A stretch of 64,000 nt of DNA, from assembly GCA_963716735.1 (NCBI GenBank), contig OY970321.1, positions 1,922,001-1,986,000 on the forward strand. The letters run 5' to 3'. Numbering within the stretch: position 1 is the stretch's first letter; every line of letters starts with the position of its first letter. This stretch comes from VRUE01 sp963716735 (GTDB lineage: Bacteria > Actinomycetota > Thermoleophilia > Solirubrobacterales > 70-9). The notes below the pieces were generated by a model. That model saw only the letters and a program-made list of their open reading frames with translations. It searched no databases and was not told the origin of the DNA. The translations under genes and the position numbers were made by a program. This document shows positions 52,901 through 62,800 of this stretch, one piece after another.

Positions 52901-53954
52901 TCTCGCCGGCAAAGCGCTCGGTGTGGCGGGGGCAAGCGAGGACCTCTCGCGCATTTACTTCGTCTCCAGGGAAGTGTTGCCGGAAACGAGCGGGGCGAGC
53001 CCGGGGGAGCCGAATCTCTACCTGGCGGGAGCAGGCACGGCGACGTTCATCGCGACGCTTTCAGACATCGATACCGAGAGCGATTTCTCGAACGTTTCGC
53101 CATTGCCCCTCCTTCACCCTGCGCGGGTGAGCCCCGACGGGAGCCATCTCGCCTTCATCTCAACCGAGCCACTGAGCGGCTATGACAACACCGACCAGCG
53201 AACCGGTAAGGCCGACTCGGAGGTCTACCTCTATGAGGCGGGCTCGGCGGGCCCTGTGTGCGTCTCCTGCAATCCCTCCGGCGCGCGTCCGGTCGGTCGC
53301 GAGGTCCGGCGCGTCATATTTTCCGCCAGCTCCTTGCCTATTGCCGCGACGATCCCCCCGCCGCGGTTGATGCTCGATTCGATGCGCCCGCTCTCGGCCG
53401 ACGGCTCGCGTCTCTTCTTCAACAGCTATGACGCGCTCTTGCCAGGGGACACCAACGGCAAGGTCGACGTCTACCAGTGGGAGCAGGCCTCGGGCGAGGC
53501 CGATTGCAAGCACAAGGGCGCAGAGCTCTACGTGCCGAGCTCGGGCGGCTGCCTCAGCCTGATCTCGTCGGGCCAGAGCCCCAGCGACTCCCAGTTCCTC
53601 GCCGCAAGCGCAACCGGCGGTGACGTCTTCTTCACCACCAACGCGAGCCTGCTCCCCCAGGACCCGGGCTTGATCGACGTCTATGACGCGCGGGTCAACG
53701 GCGGCCTCCCAGGCCCACCGGCGCCCCCGGGCCCCTGCCAGGGAGAAGCCTGCCAGCTCGCGCCGCCGCCACCCAATGACCCGACGCCGGCCTCTGCCTC
53801 TTTCAAGGGCGCCGGCAACCTCAAATCCACGCCACGTTGTCGCAAAGGCAAGGTCGCCCGCAAAGGACGCTGCGTGGCGAGAAAGCAAAAGCGATCGAAG
53901 AAGCGCCACGACAGGCCACAGCAGACCAACCACGACCGCAGGGGGAACCGATGA
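49962..53954 (+). CDS. Large secreted NHL / beta-propeller protein, module C
   Basis: This 1330-residue paralogue of the module A protein has the same domain order: signal peptide (ending ..PRAGA), NHL repeats, FN3-like segment (GLEPGTTYHYRFVAVSSGGG), CPNQSFRTGF region, propeller blades (SADGRRAYWTD, SPDGSHLAFIS, SADGSRLFFNS) and a basic tail with paired Cys (CRKGKVARKGRCV). The GTG start at 49962 aligns with the ATG of the paralogue; an ATG at 49992 with GAGGAG upstream is an alternative. It overlaps the next gene by 4 bp, the same junction as in module A. Extracellular location is inferred. Confidence 0.82.
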   Translation: MKHTHRGAHPMPHAKPPHHAAEDSVTRRRLALITTTAVLAVTALVTFAVPRAGAVSDAEELTRIGIEGTGAGEFGSALGGLASDPVTGHLFAVEGSRINEFTPWGNFVKAFGWDVAPGAVNEQQEVRERAASGQFKLSFGAPSTPDLPFDAGGAEVEAALNALASIGGVGGAVSVESVLGPPDGKTPSVYVVTFKGSLAATDVAELTIANGTTQLSGGVPSTTLEARTRADGHAATSGLESCTAESGCQVGLEGPGAGQLGRAEGAAVDHAGNLYVKEFSNLRAQKFDSAGRFVLMFGGEVNKTTSENVCTKAQLEAGDECGIGLGGTEPGWFSFGFSRSVTLGSSGQLFVADKERFQRFNAQGEFEAQVPVPGETIGYLAFDPVSEDLYATYAEVGVHRLNSITGAEIGELEGQGMLATDLSGNLYAKGTGEKNQEKIVQYDSGGKPLTPFTCCQPPLVPNDITQIRFGLVQLGTNAAGTLYVTYAHPPDDIFIRVFGPGPTMFEAPPKVPPTISNQYATSVDRTGAVLGADINPHFWIDTRFYVEYGTGKCSEGGCEEVKPLPPGPILSSKPFSAAIRSSSVFLEGLEPGTTYHYRFVAVSSGGGPVHGIGGEVGVDGEESTFTTYPVLSQFKADCPNQSFRTGFSAPLVDCRAYEMVSPIEKNNGDIVSLVDLPGFTTDLEQSSTDGNRFTYSSYRPFADPESGAYTMQYLASRQDGVGWSNKAINPPHFHAGSAGSTSLEAAYRAFSADLCSGWLVAAPEPPLAPGAPEGYRSLYRRDNCTGGYEAVSVGQPTVDPLDFDTYEFQGASADGKEAIFRVEDKLTEDAASDVWQAYYASGEELRLLCVLPSGAPSGGNCSGGSAGTPPQILSRLSSVVNAISADGRRAYWTDSGSSESGPGKVYLRVNPGEEQSQLSGGECTEVEKACTFEVSETVSSKASRFLGASTDGSKALFEVTEGILVGNLYLFDSETQSSTLLAGKALGVAGASEDLSRIYFVSREVLPETSGASPGEPNLYLAGAGTATFIATLSDIDTESDFSNVSPLPLLHPARVSPDGSHLAFISTEPLSGYDNTDQRTGKADSEVYLYEAGSAGPVCVSCNPSGARPVGREVRRVIFSASSLPIAATIPPPRLMLDSMRPLSADGSRLFFNSYDALLPGDTNGKVDVYQWEQASGEADCKHKGAELYVPSSGGCLSLISSGQSPSDSQFLAASATGGDVFFTTNASLLPQDPGLIDVYDARVNGGLPGPPAPPGPCQGEACQLAPPPPNDPTPASASFKGAGNLKSTPRCRKGKVARKGRCVARKQKRSKKRHDRPQQTNHDRRGNR

Positions 53955-56797
53955 AGCGCCTCAGCTCAGTACTCCTCGTCGGGGTGAGCTTCCTCGCGCT
54001 TGCCGTTGCGCCAACCGCTCACGCCGCTTTCGGCCTCAAAGACTTCGACATCACCTTCAACAACGATGACGGCTCCCCGGCGATCCAAGCCGGCACCCAT
54101 CCCTTTGCGCTCACCGTCGGCTTCAAGCTCAACTCCACGCTCGACCCCAAATACCCCCAGCCGGTCCCCGACCAGCAGCTGAAGACCCTGCGGATTGAGC
54201 TGCCGACCGGATTCACGGGAAGCCCGCTGGCGACGCCGAAGTGCGCCAGCGCCGACTTCCTCAATGTGGACCCGGAAGGCTATCCCGACTGTCCTGACTC
54301 AGCTGCGGTGGGGACGACCACCGCTGAAATTCTCGCCCCCGACGCCCCCGCGGTATTTCCCGTCTACAACCTCGTCCCCCCGCCGGGGGCGGCGGTAAAA
54401 CTCGGCTTCTTCGTCGTCCAGGTACCGGTGACGATCGAGATCGGCGTCAGCCAGGACCCCCCCCACAAGGTCATCGGGGCCTTGACCAACGTGGCTCAAG
54501 GGGTCGAGGTCTACGGCGGTTCCCTTGAACTTTGGGGCGTCCCCGCCGATCCCGCCCACGACCCCTACCGGGGGCGTTGCTTGAGCGTCGGCAATACGAG
54601 CGCCAACAAATCCAAAGGCCTCTGCTCTTCCCGGACCGCGGAAGTTCCCTTCCTGACCATGCCGAGGTCCTGCCAGGGCCCGATGGAGACCACCTATGAA
54701 GCCTTCTCTTGGCAAGAGCCTTTCGCCTCACCGGTCACAGGCTCATCGATAAGCCACGACAACGCCGAACCGCCCAGCCCCCAGGGGATGATCGGCTGCT
54801 CGAAACTCGGTTTCAGCCCGACGATCGAATCGAAGGCGACCACCTCTCAGGCGGAGACCGGAACCGGCCTCGACTTCCGGGTCGACTTCAACGACGAGGG
54901 CCTGACCAACCCCACCGGGCTCGCCCAATCCGACATCAAAGACGCCAAGATCACCCTGCCCGAGGGGATGACGATCAACCCCTCGGTGGGAGAAGGCCTT
55001 GCGGTCTGCACTCCGGCGGACCTGAAAAGGGAGACGCTTCATTCGGTGCCGGGAGAGGGCTGTCCCAACGCATCGAAGTTGGGAACGCTCCACGCCGAGA
55101 CCCCACTGGTTGACGAAGCGATCGACGGCGACGTCTTCTTGGCCCAGCAAGACGACCCGACGACCACCGAACCGGGAGCCGAGAACCCCTTCGACAGCCT
55201 GATCGCCCTATACATGGTGCTGAGGAATCCCAAGCTGGGAGTGCTGGTCAAGGAGCCGCTGAAGATCGAACCCGATCCCAAGACTGGGCAGTTGGTGACG
55301 ACGCTCGAAGACAACGCCCAGATCCCGGTCAGCCACTTCGTCTTCCACTTCCGCGAAGGAGCGCGCTCGCCGCTGGTGACTCCCTCGACCTGCGGGACGT
55401 ATGAGACCAAGGCGGAGTTCACGCCCTGGGCAAATCCCGATCAGGTCCTGACCACGACCTCGTCCTTCAAGGTCACCTCAGGAGTTGGAGGAGGCCCGTG
55501 CCCGCCGGGAGGAGTGCCTCCGTTCCGTCCCCACTTCGAAGCCGGGGCGATCAACAACGACGCCGGTGCCTTCTCTCCCTTCAACATGCGGCTGATCCGC
55601 GAAGACGGAGAACAGGACATGACCAAGTTCTCCTCGATTTTGCCCCCGGGCGAGCTCGGATCGCTCAGGGGAGTCGACAAATGCCCAGACTCTGCGATCG
55701 TGATCGCCAAGGCGAAGACCGGGAGGCAGGAGAAGGCCTTGCCGAGCTGTCCGGCCAACAGCCTGATCGGCCACACCCTGGCCGGCGCCGGAGTCGGCGG
55801 AGCCCTGACCTATGTCGGAGGCCAGATCTATCTCGGAGGGCCCTACCACGGCGATCCCCTAAGCGTGATCTCGGTTACGCCCGCTGTGGCGGGGCCCTTC
55901 GACGCTGGAACGGTCGTAGTCCAGTTGGCACTGACCCTGAACCCGAGGACCGCCGAAGTAGAAGTAGACGGCGCCAACTCAGACCCGATTCCCCACATCC
56001 TCAAGGGGATCGTCTTGAAGCTCAGGGATTTGAGGGTCTACGTCGACAGGCCCAACTTCACCCTCAATCCGACCTCATGCGACGAGTCGAGTGCCAAAGC
56101 GACGCTGTTTGGTTCGAACGTCGACGTCTTCGGTCCGGCTGACGACGTCCCCGCGGCGCTCTCGAGTCGCTACCAGGCCGCCAACTGCCTGAACCTCGGC
56201 TTCAAGCCGTCTTTGGCTCTGAACCTCAAAGGCGGGACCAAGCGAGGCGGGCACCCCGGACTGATTGCCACTTACAAGCCGAGAAAAGGCGATGCGAACG
56301 TCAAAGGCCTCGTCGTCCGCCTGCCGAGATCGGCATTCCTCGATCAGGCCCACATCAGGACGATCTGCACCCGGGTTCAGTTCGCCGCCAAAGCCTGCCC
56401 ACCCGCAGCACAGTACGGCTCGATCAAGGCCTTCACCCCACTGCTCGACACCCCGCTTGAAGGGCCGGTCTGGCTGCGCTCCTCGAGTCATAAGCTGCCC
56501 GACCTCGTCTTCGACCTGCACGGACTGGTCGACATCGAGGTAGCGACCAGGATCGACTCGGCCAAGGGCGGGATCAGGGCGAGCCTCGAAAACCTCCCAG
56601 ATGCTCCGCTCTCCAAAGTCGTCTTGAAAATGCAGGGCGGCAAGAAGGGCCTGATCGTCAACAGTCGCAACCTCTGCGGGGTTGTCTCCAAGGCCAATGT
56701 CGAATACACCGGACAGAACGGCAAGGAATCAAAGGCCAACCCCGTGATGAAGCCCGATTGCGGTGGCAAGCGCAAGCACAAGAGGCAGGGGCGCTAG
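53951..56797 (+). CDS. Secreted protein of unknown function, module C (948 residues)
   Basis: From ATG 53951 the product starts KRLSSVLLVGVSFLALAVAP, a signal peptide matching its paralogue at 19695. The sequences remain very close over the whole length, most strikingly in the last 300 residues (for example TYVGGQIYLGGPYHGDPLSV and DSAKGGIRASLENLPDAPLS). The tail CGGKRKHKRQGR is kept. No known catalytic domain is recognised. The 4-bp overlap with the NHL gene is kept too, so the gene pair moved and was duplicated as a unit. Function unknown. Confidence 0.82.
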   Translation: MKRLSSVLLVGVSFLALAVAPTAHAAFGLKDFDITFNNDDGSPAIQAGTHPFALTVGFKLNSTLDPKYPQPVPDQQLKTLRIELPTGFTGSPLATPKCASADFLNVDPEGYPDCPDSAAVGTTTAEILAPDAPAVFPVYNLVPPPGAAVKLGFFVVQVPVTIEIGVSQDPPHKVIGALTNVAQGVEVYGGSLELWGVPADPAHDPYRGRCLSVGNTSANKSKGLCSSRTAEVPFLTMPRSCQGPMETTYEAFSWQEPFASPVTGSSISHDNAEPPSPQGMIGCSKLGFSPTIESKATTSQAETGTGLDFRVDFNDEGLTNPTGLAQSDIKDAKITLPEGMTINPSVGEGLAVCTPADLKRETLHSVPGEGCPNASKLGTLHAETPLVDEAIDGDVFLAQQDDPTTTEPGAENPFDSLIALYMVLRNPKLGVLVKEPLKIEPDPKTGQLVTTLEDNAQIPVSHFVFHFREGARSPLVTPSTCGTYETKAEFTPWANPDQVLTTTSSFKVTSGVGGGPCPPGGVPPFRPHFEAGAINNDAGAFSPFNMRLIREDGEQDMTKFSSILPPGELGSLRGVDKCPDSAIVIAKAKTGRQEKALPSCPANSLIGHTLAGAGVGGALTYVGGQIYLGGPYHGDPLSVISVTPAVAGPFDAGTVVVQLALTLNPRTAEVEVDGANSDPIPHILKGIVLKLRDLRVYVDRPNFTLNPTSCDESSAKATLFGSNVDVFGPADDVPAALSSRYQAANCLNLGFKPSLALNLKGGTKRGGHPGLIATYKPRKGDANVKGLVVRLPRSAFLDQAHIRTICTRVQFAAKACPPAAQYGSIKAFTPLLDTPLEGPVWLRSSSHKLPDLVFDLHGLVDIEVATRIDSAKGGIRASLENLPDAPLSKVVLKMQGGKKGLIVNSRNLCGVVSKANVEYTGQNGKESKANPVMKPDCGGKRKHKRQGR

Positions 56798-56871
56798 GCA
56801 AAGCCGGGAAGCGCGCCAGCTCAGCCGCGCCGCTTTCGGCGTTGGGCCGGGCACGATACGAGGAGGATTCG

Positions 56872-57258
56872 ATGAGACCGAACAGGAAGCTCGCCGGGCT
56901 CGCTGCCGCAGTCGCGGCGCTGGCACTCGCCGTGCCGGCACTCGCCGCGGGGCCGGACCAGAAGGTGGAAGTGAAGTCGACGATCTCGGTCAACCCCTAC
57001 GCGAATGCCGGCAAGGTCACGGCTGCGAATTCGAACTGCGTCGAGGGGCGACAGGTCGTGATCAAGGAGAAAGGCTTCGGAAAGATCGGCTCAGCGACGA
57101 CCAACGAGAAAGGCTCCTGGCAGGCCGAACCGGACTACAAAGGCGAAGTCCCCTTCAAGGTCTACGCCGAAGTCAAGGCGTCGACCCAGGCGACCGCAGG
57201 CCCGATCTACAAGTGCCGCGCTGCCGTCTCCAAGGTGCGGACGATCAGCGGCGGCTGA
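56872..57258 (+). CDS. Small secreted protein, module C only (128 residues)
   Basis: From ATG 56872, with AGGAGG 6 nt upstream, the protein has a signal peptide (KLAGLAAAVAALALAVPALAA) and a mature beta-rich domain of about 100 residues with two cysteines (NSNCVEGRQVVIKEKGFGKI, AGPIYKCRAAVSKV), which may form a disulfide. It looks like an Ig-type fold. There is no counterpart after module A. It follows the 948-residue gene by 74 bp on the same strand and may be a fourth member of the unit. Confidence 0.75.
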   Translation: MRPNRKLAGLAAAVAALALAVPALAAGPDQKVEVKSTISVNPYANAGKVTAANSNCVEGRQVVIKEKGFGKIGSATTNEKGSWQAEPDYKGEVPFKVYAEVKASTQATAGPIYKCRAAVSKVRTISGG

Positions 57259-57324
57259 TCAGCGCCGCTTGCGCAGGGTGCGGGCGCTGACCTTGAGCAG
57301 CGGGCCGGCACCCTCGCGCAAGGC
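57256..57324. repeat. Duplicated aldehyde dehydrogenase 3' end, left copy
   Basis: These 69 bp match 58254-58322 at all but about five positions. On the minus strand they encode a second version of the dehydrogenase C-terminus, including its stop (ALREGAGPLLKVSARTLRKR). The toxin-antitoxin-like pair lies between the two copies. Confidence 0.8.
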
Positions 57325-57352
57325 AGGCGCTCATCTTGTTAACGTATCCGTT

Positions 57353-57721
57353 ATGCAAACGGGAGACTCCTCGCTCGGCCAGGTGCTCAGGGACGCGCGC
57401 CTGAGCGTCGGTATCTCGCAGAAGCAGCTTGCAATCCGCACCGGAATTGCCGCGCCAGCGCTGAGCCGGATCGAAAATGGGCGCGAGTCACCTTCTTTCG
57501 AGCGCTTGAAAACCTGCCTCGAAGCTCTCGGCTTCGAACCCAACCTCGAGCTGCGCCCCCTTGCCGGCAGCCGCGCCGACCCTGTCCACCTCGCTGCCGA
57601 GGCCGAGTTGAGTCCGGCCCAGCGCTTGGAGAGCCTGTTCGAATGGATGCGATTCGGCGACGGCCTCGCCCGCGCCCAGCTGAAGCCGCTCGGTCCGCGA
57701 GATTCGTCCGACGATGCTTGA
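57353..57721 (+). CDS. XRE-family antitoxin-like regulator
   Basis: From ATG 57353 the protein has 122 residues. The HTH is LGQVLRDARLSVGISQKQLA with GIAAPALSRIENGRESPS and LKTCLEALGF. A C-terminal region (about 80-122) may bind the partner. The stop overlaps the start of the nucleotidyltransferase gene by 8 bp. This order and overlap fit an antitoxin-toxin operon that represses itself. The sequence upstream is AT-richer (TTGTTAACGTATCCGTTATG), so it probably holds the operator. Confidence 0.85.
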   Translation: MQTGDSSLGQVLRDARLSVGISQKQLAIRTGIAAPALSRIENGRESPSFERLKTCLEALGFEPNLELRPLAGSRADPVHLAAEAELSPAQRLESLFEWMRFGDGLARAQLKPLGPRDSSDDA

Positions 57722-58256
57722 CGACCTTCCCTCTGAGCTCGATCGCGGGCCGCTCGACCCGGTGCACATATTCAAAGCCCTCGAGCGCCATGGCGTCGAG
57801 TACCTGGCGATCGGCGGCGTCGCGGTCAACGCTCATGGCCACCTCCGCAATACCCGCGACGTGGACGTGTTGATCGAGTGGACGGCGGAAAACATGCGCC
57901 GGGTCGCCGCCGCGCTCGCTGAGTTGGAGGCGAAGATCTTCGGCGTGGACGCCGACCTCCTCGACGTGGACCCTCTCGATCCCGACGATCTGTTGAACGG
58001 CGGCAACTTCACGTTGCGCACCGCGAGTGGGGGCCTGGACCTCTTCGATCCGGACGAGATTCCTGGCGGCCGACCCTACGAGGAGATGCGACCGCGCGCC
58101 GTGGCAGCGACTGTCGCCGGCGTCCGGATTCGCACGGTGGGCCTTGACGATCTGATCCGCCTCAAGCGCGAGTCCGGTCGCGACCGCGATCTCGAGGACG
58201 TCGCAACCCTGCTGGCGTCCTCACGGGAGAAACCGAACAAAGAATCGGAGCCGTGA
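57714..58256 (+). CDS. Nucleotidyltransferase-fold toxin-like protein
   Basis: The 180-residue protein has YLAIGGVAVNAHGHLRNTRD followed by VDVLIEW, the GG...DxD core of nucleotidyltransferase toxins of the AbiEii/MNT type. A later VRIRTVGLDDLIRLKRESGR with RDLEDVATLL is the usual C-terminal part. Such enzymes can modify tRNA or protein targets. Paired with the XRE gene, it forms a probable toxin-antitoxin system. It lies between two copies of the aldehyde dehydrogenase 3' end and stops exactly at that gene's stop codon region. Confidence 0.85.
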   Translation: MLDDLPSELDRGPLDPVHIFKALERHGVEYLAIGGVAVNAHGHLRNTRDVDVLIEWTAENMRRVAAALAELEAKIFGVDADLLDVDPLDPDDLLNGGNFTLRTASGGLDLFDPDEIPGGRPYEEMRPRAVAATVAGVRIRTVGLDDLIRLKRESGRDRDLEDVATLLASSREKPNKESEP

Positions 58257-58322
58257 TCAGCGGCGCTTGCGCAGGGTGCGGGCGCCGATCTTGAGCAGCG
58301 GGCCGGCGCCCTCGCGCAGGGC
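58254..58322. repeat. Duplicated aldehyde dehydrogenase 3' end, right copy
   Basis: This is the copy within the functional dehydrogenase gene. Its partner at 57256-57324 lies on the far side of the XRE/nucleotidyltransferase pair. The few differences are mostly synonymous in the encoded C-terminus. Confidence 0.8.
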
Positions 58323-59852
58323 CTGGGTGCGGATCGCGCCCTTGCCGTAGAGCAGCTTCGCTGAGGCTCGGACCGCTTCGCCCAGGGTCTGGTCGTAGGG
58401 GTGCCACCAGAAGTCGCGGGTGAGTCCTGGCTCCCAGGAGTTCATCTTGACGTTGACGCACTCGTAGAAGCCGAATTTGGAGTGCGAGCGGCCGACGCCG
58501 GAGTCCTTGACGCCGCCCCAGGCGCACTGGCAGGCGCCGTGGCTGAAGGAGTGGTCGTTGACCCAGACCATGCCCGACTCGACTCGCCGCGCGATCCGCG
58601 CGCCCTTCTGGCGGTCCTTGGTCCAGACCGAGGCGCCGAGGCCGAACTCGGAGTCGTTGGCGAGGTCGATCGCCTCCTGCTCGGAGTCGACGACGACGAT
58701 CGGCAGCACCGGGCCGAAGACCTCCTCGTTCATGATCCGCATCTCGTGCGTGACCCCGGTGAGCACGGTTGGGGCGATGTATTTGTCGGACAGGCCGGCG
58801 ACCGGGGTCGGGCCGCCGCAGAGCTTGGTGGCGCCGGAGGCGACCGCGTCCTCGATCAGGTCGACGACGATCTCGTACTGGCCGGGCGAGGTCATCGGCC
58901 CGATCTCGGTCTCCCACTCGATCGGGTTGCCGAGCCGCAGCTTCTGCGCCTCGCGGGCGACTCCCTCGACGAAGCGGTCGGCGATCTCGCGCATCACGTA
59001 GACGCGCTCGATCCCCGAGCAGGTCTGGCCGGCATTGGCGAAGCCGCCCCAGACGGCGCCGGAGATCGCGTTGCCGAGGTCGGCGTCGGCGCAGACGATC
59101 ATCGGGTCCTTGCCGCCGAGCTCGAGCACCGAGCCCTTCAGCTGCCCCGCGCAGACCTCGCCGACCTTGCGACCGACCTCGACCGAGCCGGTGAAGAAGA
59201 TCTTGCCGGCGCTCGATTTGGCCAGCGCGTCGCCGACCGCGCCGCCGCCGTGGACGATGCGGACCAGGCCCTCGGGCAGTCCACCCTTCTCGAAGACGCG
59301 GCGGATTGCCTCGCCCAGCAGCGGCGTCAAGCTCGCCGGCTTGAGCACGACGCCGTTGCCGGCCATCAGCGCGATCGCCACCTCGCCGAAGGGGATCGAC
59401 CAGGGGTAGTTCCAGGGCGCGATCACGCCCACCACGCCGATCGGCTCATAGGTGAAGCGCGATTTCTTGCTGGCCAGGAAGGCCTGGGACATCCGCACCT
59501 TCTCGTCAGCGAGGATCTTGGGACCGGCCTTGGCGCACCAGTGCAGCGCGTCGACGGTCGGCAGCAGCTCCATCGTGTAGGCCTCGGCGCGCGGCTTGCC
59601 TTGCTCGTTGACGAGCAGCTCGGCGAGCTCGTCGATGTCGTCGAGCAGGGCGTCGGCGGCGCGCCTGAGGTAGGCACCACGGGTCTCGAGACTGAGCTCG
59701 GCCCAGGCGGGCTGGATGCGGGCTACGTCGTCGACCACTCCCTGGACTTCGTCCGGGGTGATCGTGGCGACGGAGCCGACTAGCTCTCCGGTGGCGGGGT
59801 TGAAGGACTCGAGCGTGGACTGGGCGGCTTGGGGCTGCGTGGCGATCTCCAT
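58257..59852 (-). CDS. NAD(P)-dependent aldehyde dehydrogenase (succinate-semialdehyde dehydrogenase-like)
   Basis: The 531-residue enzyme has the ALDH catalytic residues Asn147 (APWNYPW), Glu244 (LELGGKDP) and Cys278 (FANAGQTCSGIERV), plus the cofactor motif FFTGSVEVGRKVG. The C-terminal part has NEEVFGPVLPIVVVDSEQEA, GARIARRVESGMVWVND and GGVKDSGVGRSHSKFGF. It is longer than usual at the C-terminus, ending in a basic RTLRKRR tail. It oxidises an aldehyde, perhaps a semialdehyde, to an acid; the substrate is not clear. It diverges from the metalloprotease gene. Confidence 0.92.
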   Translation of the reverse strand: MEIATQPQAAQSTLESFNPATGELVGSVATITPDEVQGVVDDVARIQPAWAELSLETRGAYLRRAADALLDDIDELAELLVNEQGKPRAEAYTMELLPTVDALHWCAKAGPKILADEKVRMSQAFLASKKSRFTYEPIGVVGVIAPWNYPWSIPFGEVAIALMAGNGVVLKPASLTPLLGEAIRRVFEKGGLPEGLVRIVHGGGAVGDALAKSSAGKIFFTGSVEVGRKVGEVCAGQLKGSVLELGGKDPMIVCADADLGNAISGAVWGGFANAGQTCSGIERVYVMREIADRFVEGVAREAQKLRLGNPIEWETEIGPMTSPGQYEIVVDLIEDAVASGATKLCGGPTPVAGLSDKYIAPTVLTGVTHEMRIMNEEVFGPVLPIVVVDSEQEAIDLANDSEFGLGASVWTKDRQKGARIARRVESGMVWVNDHSFSHGACQCAWGGVKDSGVGRSHSKFGFYECVNVKMNSWEPGLTRDFWWHPYDQTLGEAVRASAKLLYGKGAIRTQALREGAGPLLKIGARTLRKRR

Positions 59853-59899
59853 GGCTCTGATTCTAAGCCGTCCGCTGGTAGAATCGGGTTGTCTGCGGG

Positions 59900-62800
59900 T
59901 TGCCTGATCACACCCGGGAAGGGAGGGAATCGACTATCGCTGGGCGCTTGGTCCTGCTCTGCGCGGCGCTCGCATGCCTGCTCGGCCTCTGCTGCCGCCC
60001 CGCCGAGGCCGCCGTCACCCGTTCGGGGACGCTGCAGGCGACCGTCCTCGACGACTTCCAGAGCGGCCACTCGGAGACCAGGTACAGCCTCAGGTCCGGG
60101 GAGCACGAGACGACCCTGCAACCGACCGAGCTCGCGGCCGAACCGGGGGACCGGGTCGCGGTCACGGGGGAGGTCCGAGGTGACCGGCTGGTCGGCACGG
60201 TTCGGACGACGAGCGGGAATGCACAGGCGCAGGCGATCTCGCCGGGACCACGCAAGACCGCCGTGCTCCTCTTCACCTTCGCCGGCGAACCCGCCGAACC
60301 GTGGTCGCCGGCGGAGAGCCGTTCCGAGGTCTTCACCGCGGCCAACTCCGTCAGCGCCTTCTACGAGGAGGAGTCCTACGGGGAGATTTCGCTGACGGGG
60401 AAGCTGCGCTCCGACGGCGATGTGTTCGGCTGGCTCACCCTCAACACTCCCAGGGCCGGCTGTCCGTTCGAAACCTGGCGGAATGCCGCCGCCGAAGCCG
60501 CCGTCGACGCCGGGATCGATCTCACCGGCTACCAGCACGTCATCTATGAGTTCCCGCATCAGAGCAGCTGCGGAACCGTGCTTGGCATAGCGGATCTCAG
60601 CGGCAGCTCGGTGATGATCAACGGAAACTTCTTCGGAACCAGGCGCCAGACGACGATCCATGAGCTGGGCCACAACCTGGGCCTCCTGCACGCCGGCAGC
60701 TGGACGTGTATGGCGGGTGGCGAAAGGGTTCAGATCAGCAGCACCTGCTCGACCAGCGAGTACGGCGACCCCTTCGACGCGATGGGGAACATCGCAATGA
60801 GGCACAACAATGGCTGGAACCTCGCCAAGCTCGGCATCCTGAAGCCGGAAAACGTCGAGACGATCGAAACCTCGGGCGACTACTCGGTGCGCTCGGCGCT
60901 CAACCCCACCATCCAACCGTCCGTGCTGCGCATTCCACGAGTGAGGGACGACGAGGGTGACGTCACCTCCTGGTACTACCTCGAAATCAGGCAGGCCGGA
61001 GGCGTCTTCGAGAACGTCACCGACGCCACCACCAGCGGCGTTTCAATCCGCGCGACGGACGTGGGCCTCTCGCCGGAGACGCTGCTGCTCGACGCCGACC
61101 CCGCAACCGCGACGTTCCAGGACGCGCCGCTGGGGGTGGGGGAGGTCTTCGACGGCGGGCCGGTACGGATCACGACTCTCTCCGCCGGCGGGGGGAACGC
61201 AACGGTGTCGATCGAGCTCGATGAAGAGCCGCCCACCCCGCCGAGCGACCTCACGGCGACCGGCGGGTTGGCGGGGGTGCAGCTGCAATGGGTCGCGAGC
61301 AGCGACGATTTCGGCGTCGACCACTACGTCGTCTTCCGCGACGGCAGCGAGGTGGAAGCCACGACGGGCACCAGCTTCTTCGACTCGCTTGCGCCGGTCG
61401 GTGAGCACGAATACGTCGTCTATGCCGTGGACGCGAGCGGGAACCGCAGCGCCGCGTCCGACCCCGCGACGGCGACGGTCGAGCCGGATGAAGAGCCGCC
61501 CACCGCGCCAGCCGACCTCACGGCGACCGTGGGCCCGGAAGGGGTGCAGCTGCAATGGGCCGCGAGCACCGACAACCTGGCCGTGGACCACTACGTCGTC
61601 TTCCGCGACGGCAGCCAGATTGGGATCCCCGCCGGTACCAGCCTCCTCGATTCCCTCGCCCCCGTCGGCCAGCGCGAATACATCGTCTACGCGGAAGACG
61701 CGGCCGGCAACCGGAGCGCCCCGTCCCTGCCGGTGACCGAGATGGTCCCCGTCGTCTCGGGGCCTGCCTGCGCGAACGGGTTCTGCGGGCTCACGTTCAG
61801 ATACACCGGAGCGGAGGCGACCTGGACGGTGCCGCCTGGCGTCAGCGGGGCCGAGTTCACTGTCGAAGGCGCCCGCGGGGGCAGCGCCTCCCCTCAGAGC
61901 CTCAACGGGCGAGGAGGCCGGGTGGTGTCGACGCTCGGGCCGTTGACGACTGGTGAGGAGGCGGCCCTGAGCGTCGGCGGCGCGGGGAGGCCCGACGCTG
62001 AGGGAGGCACGGGCGGCTTCAACGGCGGCGGCGACGGCGCGCTGGGCGGCGGCGGGGGCGGCTTCAGCTCGGTGAGGATCGACTCGACGCTGATGCTTCT
62101 CGCCGGGGGTGGCGGCGGCGATGGCTCGAAAGGCCTCAACTCGAGCGCCGCAGGGGAACCGGCCGGGGGCGCCGGCGGGAGGGGGGGTCAGGCGGGGACG
62201 GCCGGGTTGCCGGGCGTCGCGACGGAAGCGCAAGGAGCGACCCTCGGCAGGGGAAGCGGCGGCGGGCCGGGGGGCAGCGGTGGGGCGGGTGGAGCTGGAG
62301 GCACGGTGACCGGAAGCAGCGCCTGCGCGGGCGGTGCAGATGCCGGCGCCCTTGGCGCCCCCGGGGGCAGCTTCACGGGTGGCGGCGGCCAAGCCGCGGC
62401 CGGCGGCGGCGGAGGAGGGGGTTACGTCGGAGGTGGCCAGGGTGGCGGTGGCGCCGGCGACGCGTGCGGTAGCAGGGCTGGGTCGGGAGGCGGCGGCGGA
62501 GGCTCCAGCTACGCGGCGCCCGGGCTCTCGCCGCAGTTCACGAGCGGCTTTCGGCGGGGGGACGGGCAAATCTCGATCACCTACTCAAACCCGATTTCCG
62601 CGACCCCTCGCAGCTACGTGACGGAACCGGGCCAGGAGCTGGTGGTGGGTGCCGGCGCGGGCGTGCTCTCGGGCGCGTCGGGCCCCAGCGGGGATCCGCT
62701 CTCCGCCAGCGTCGAAAGTCCACCCACGCACGGCTCCCTGACTCTTGATGGCGACGGGTCCTTCACCTACGCGCCCGACCCCGGCTACGCCGGTGCCGAT

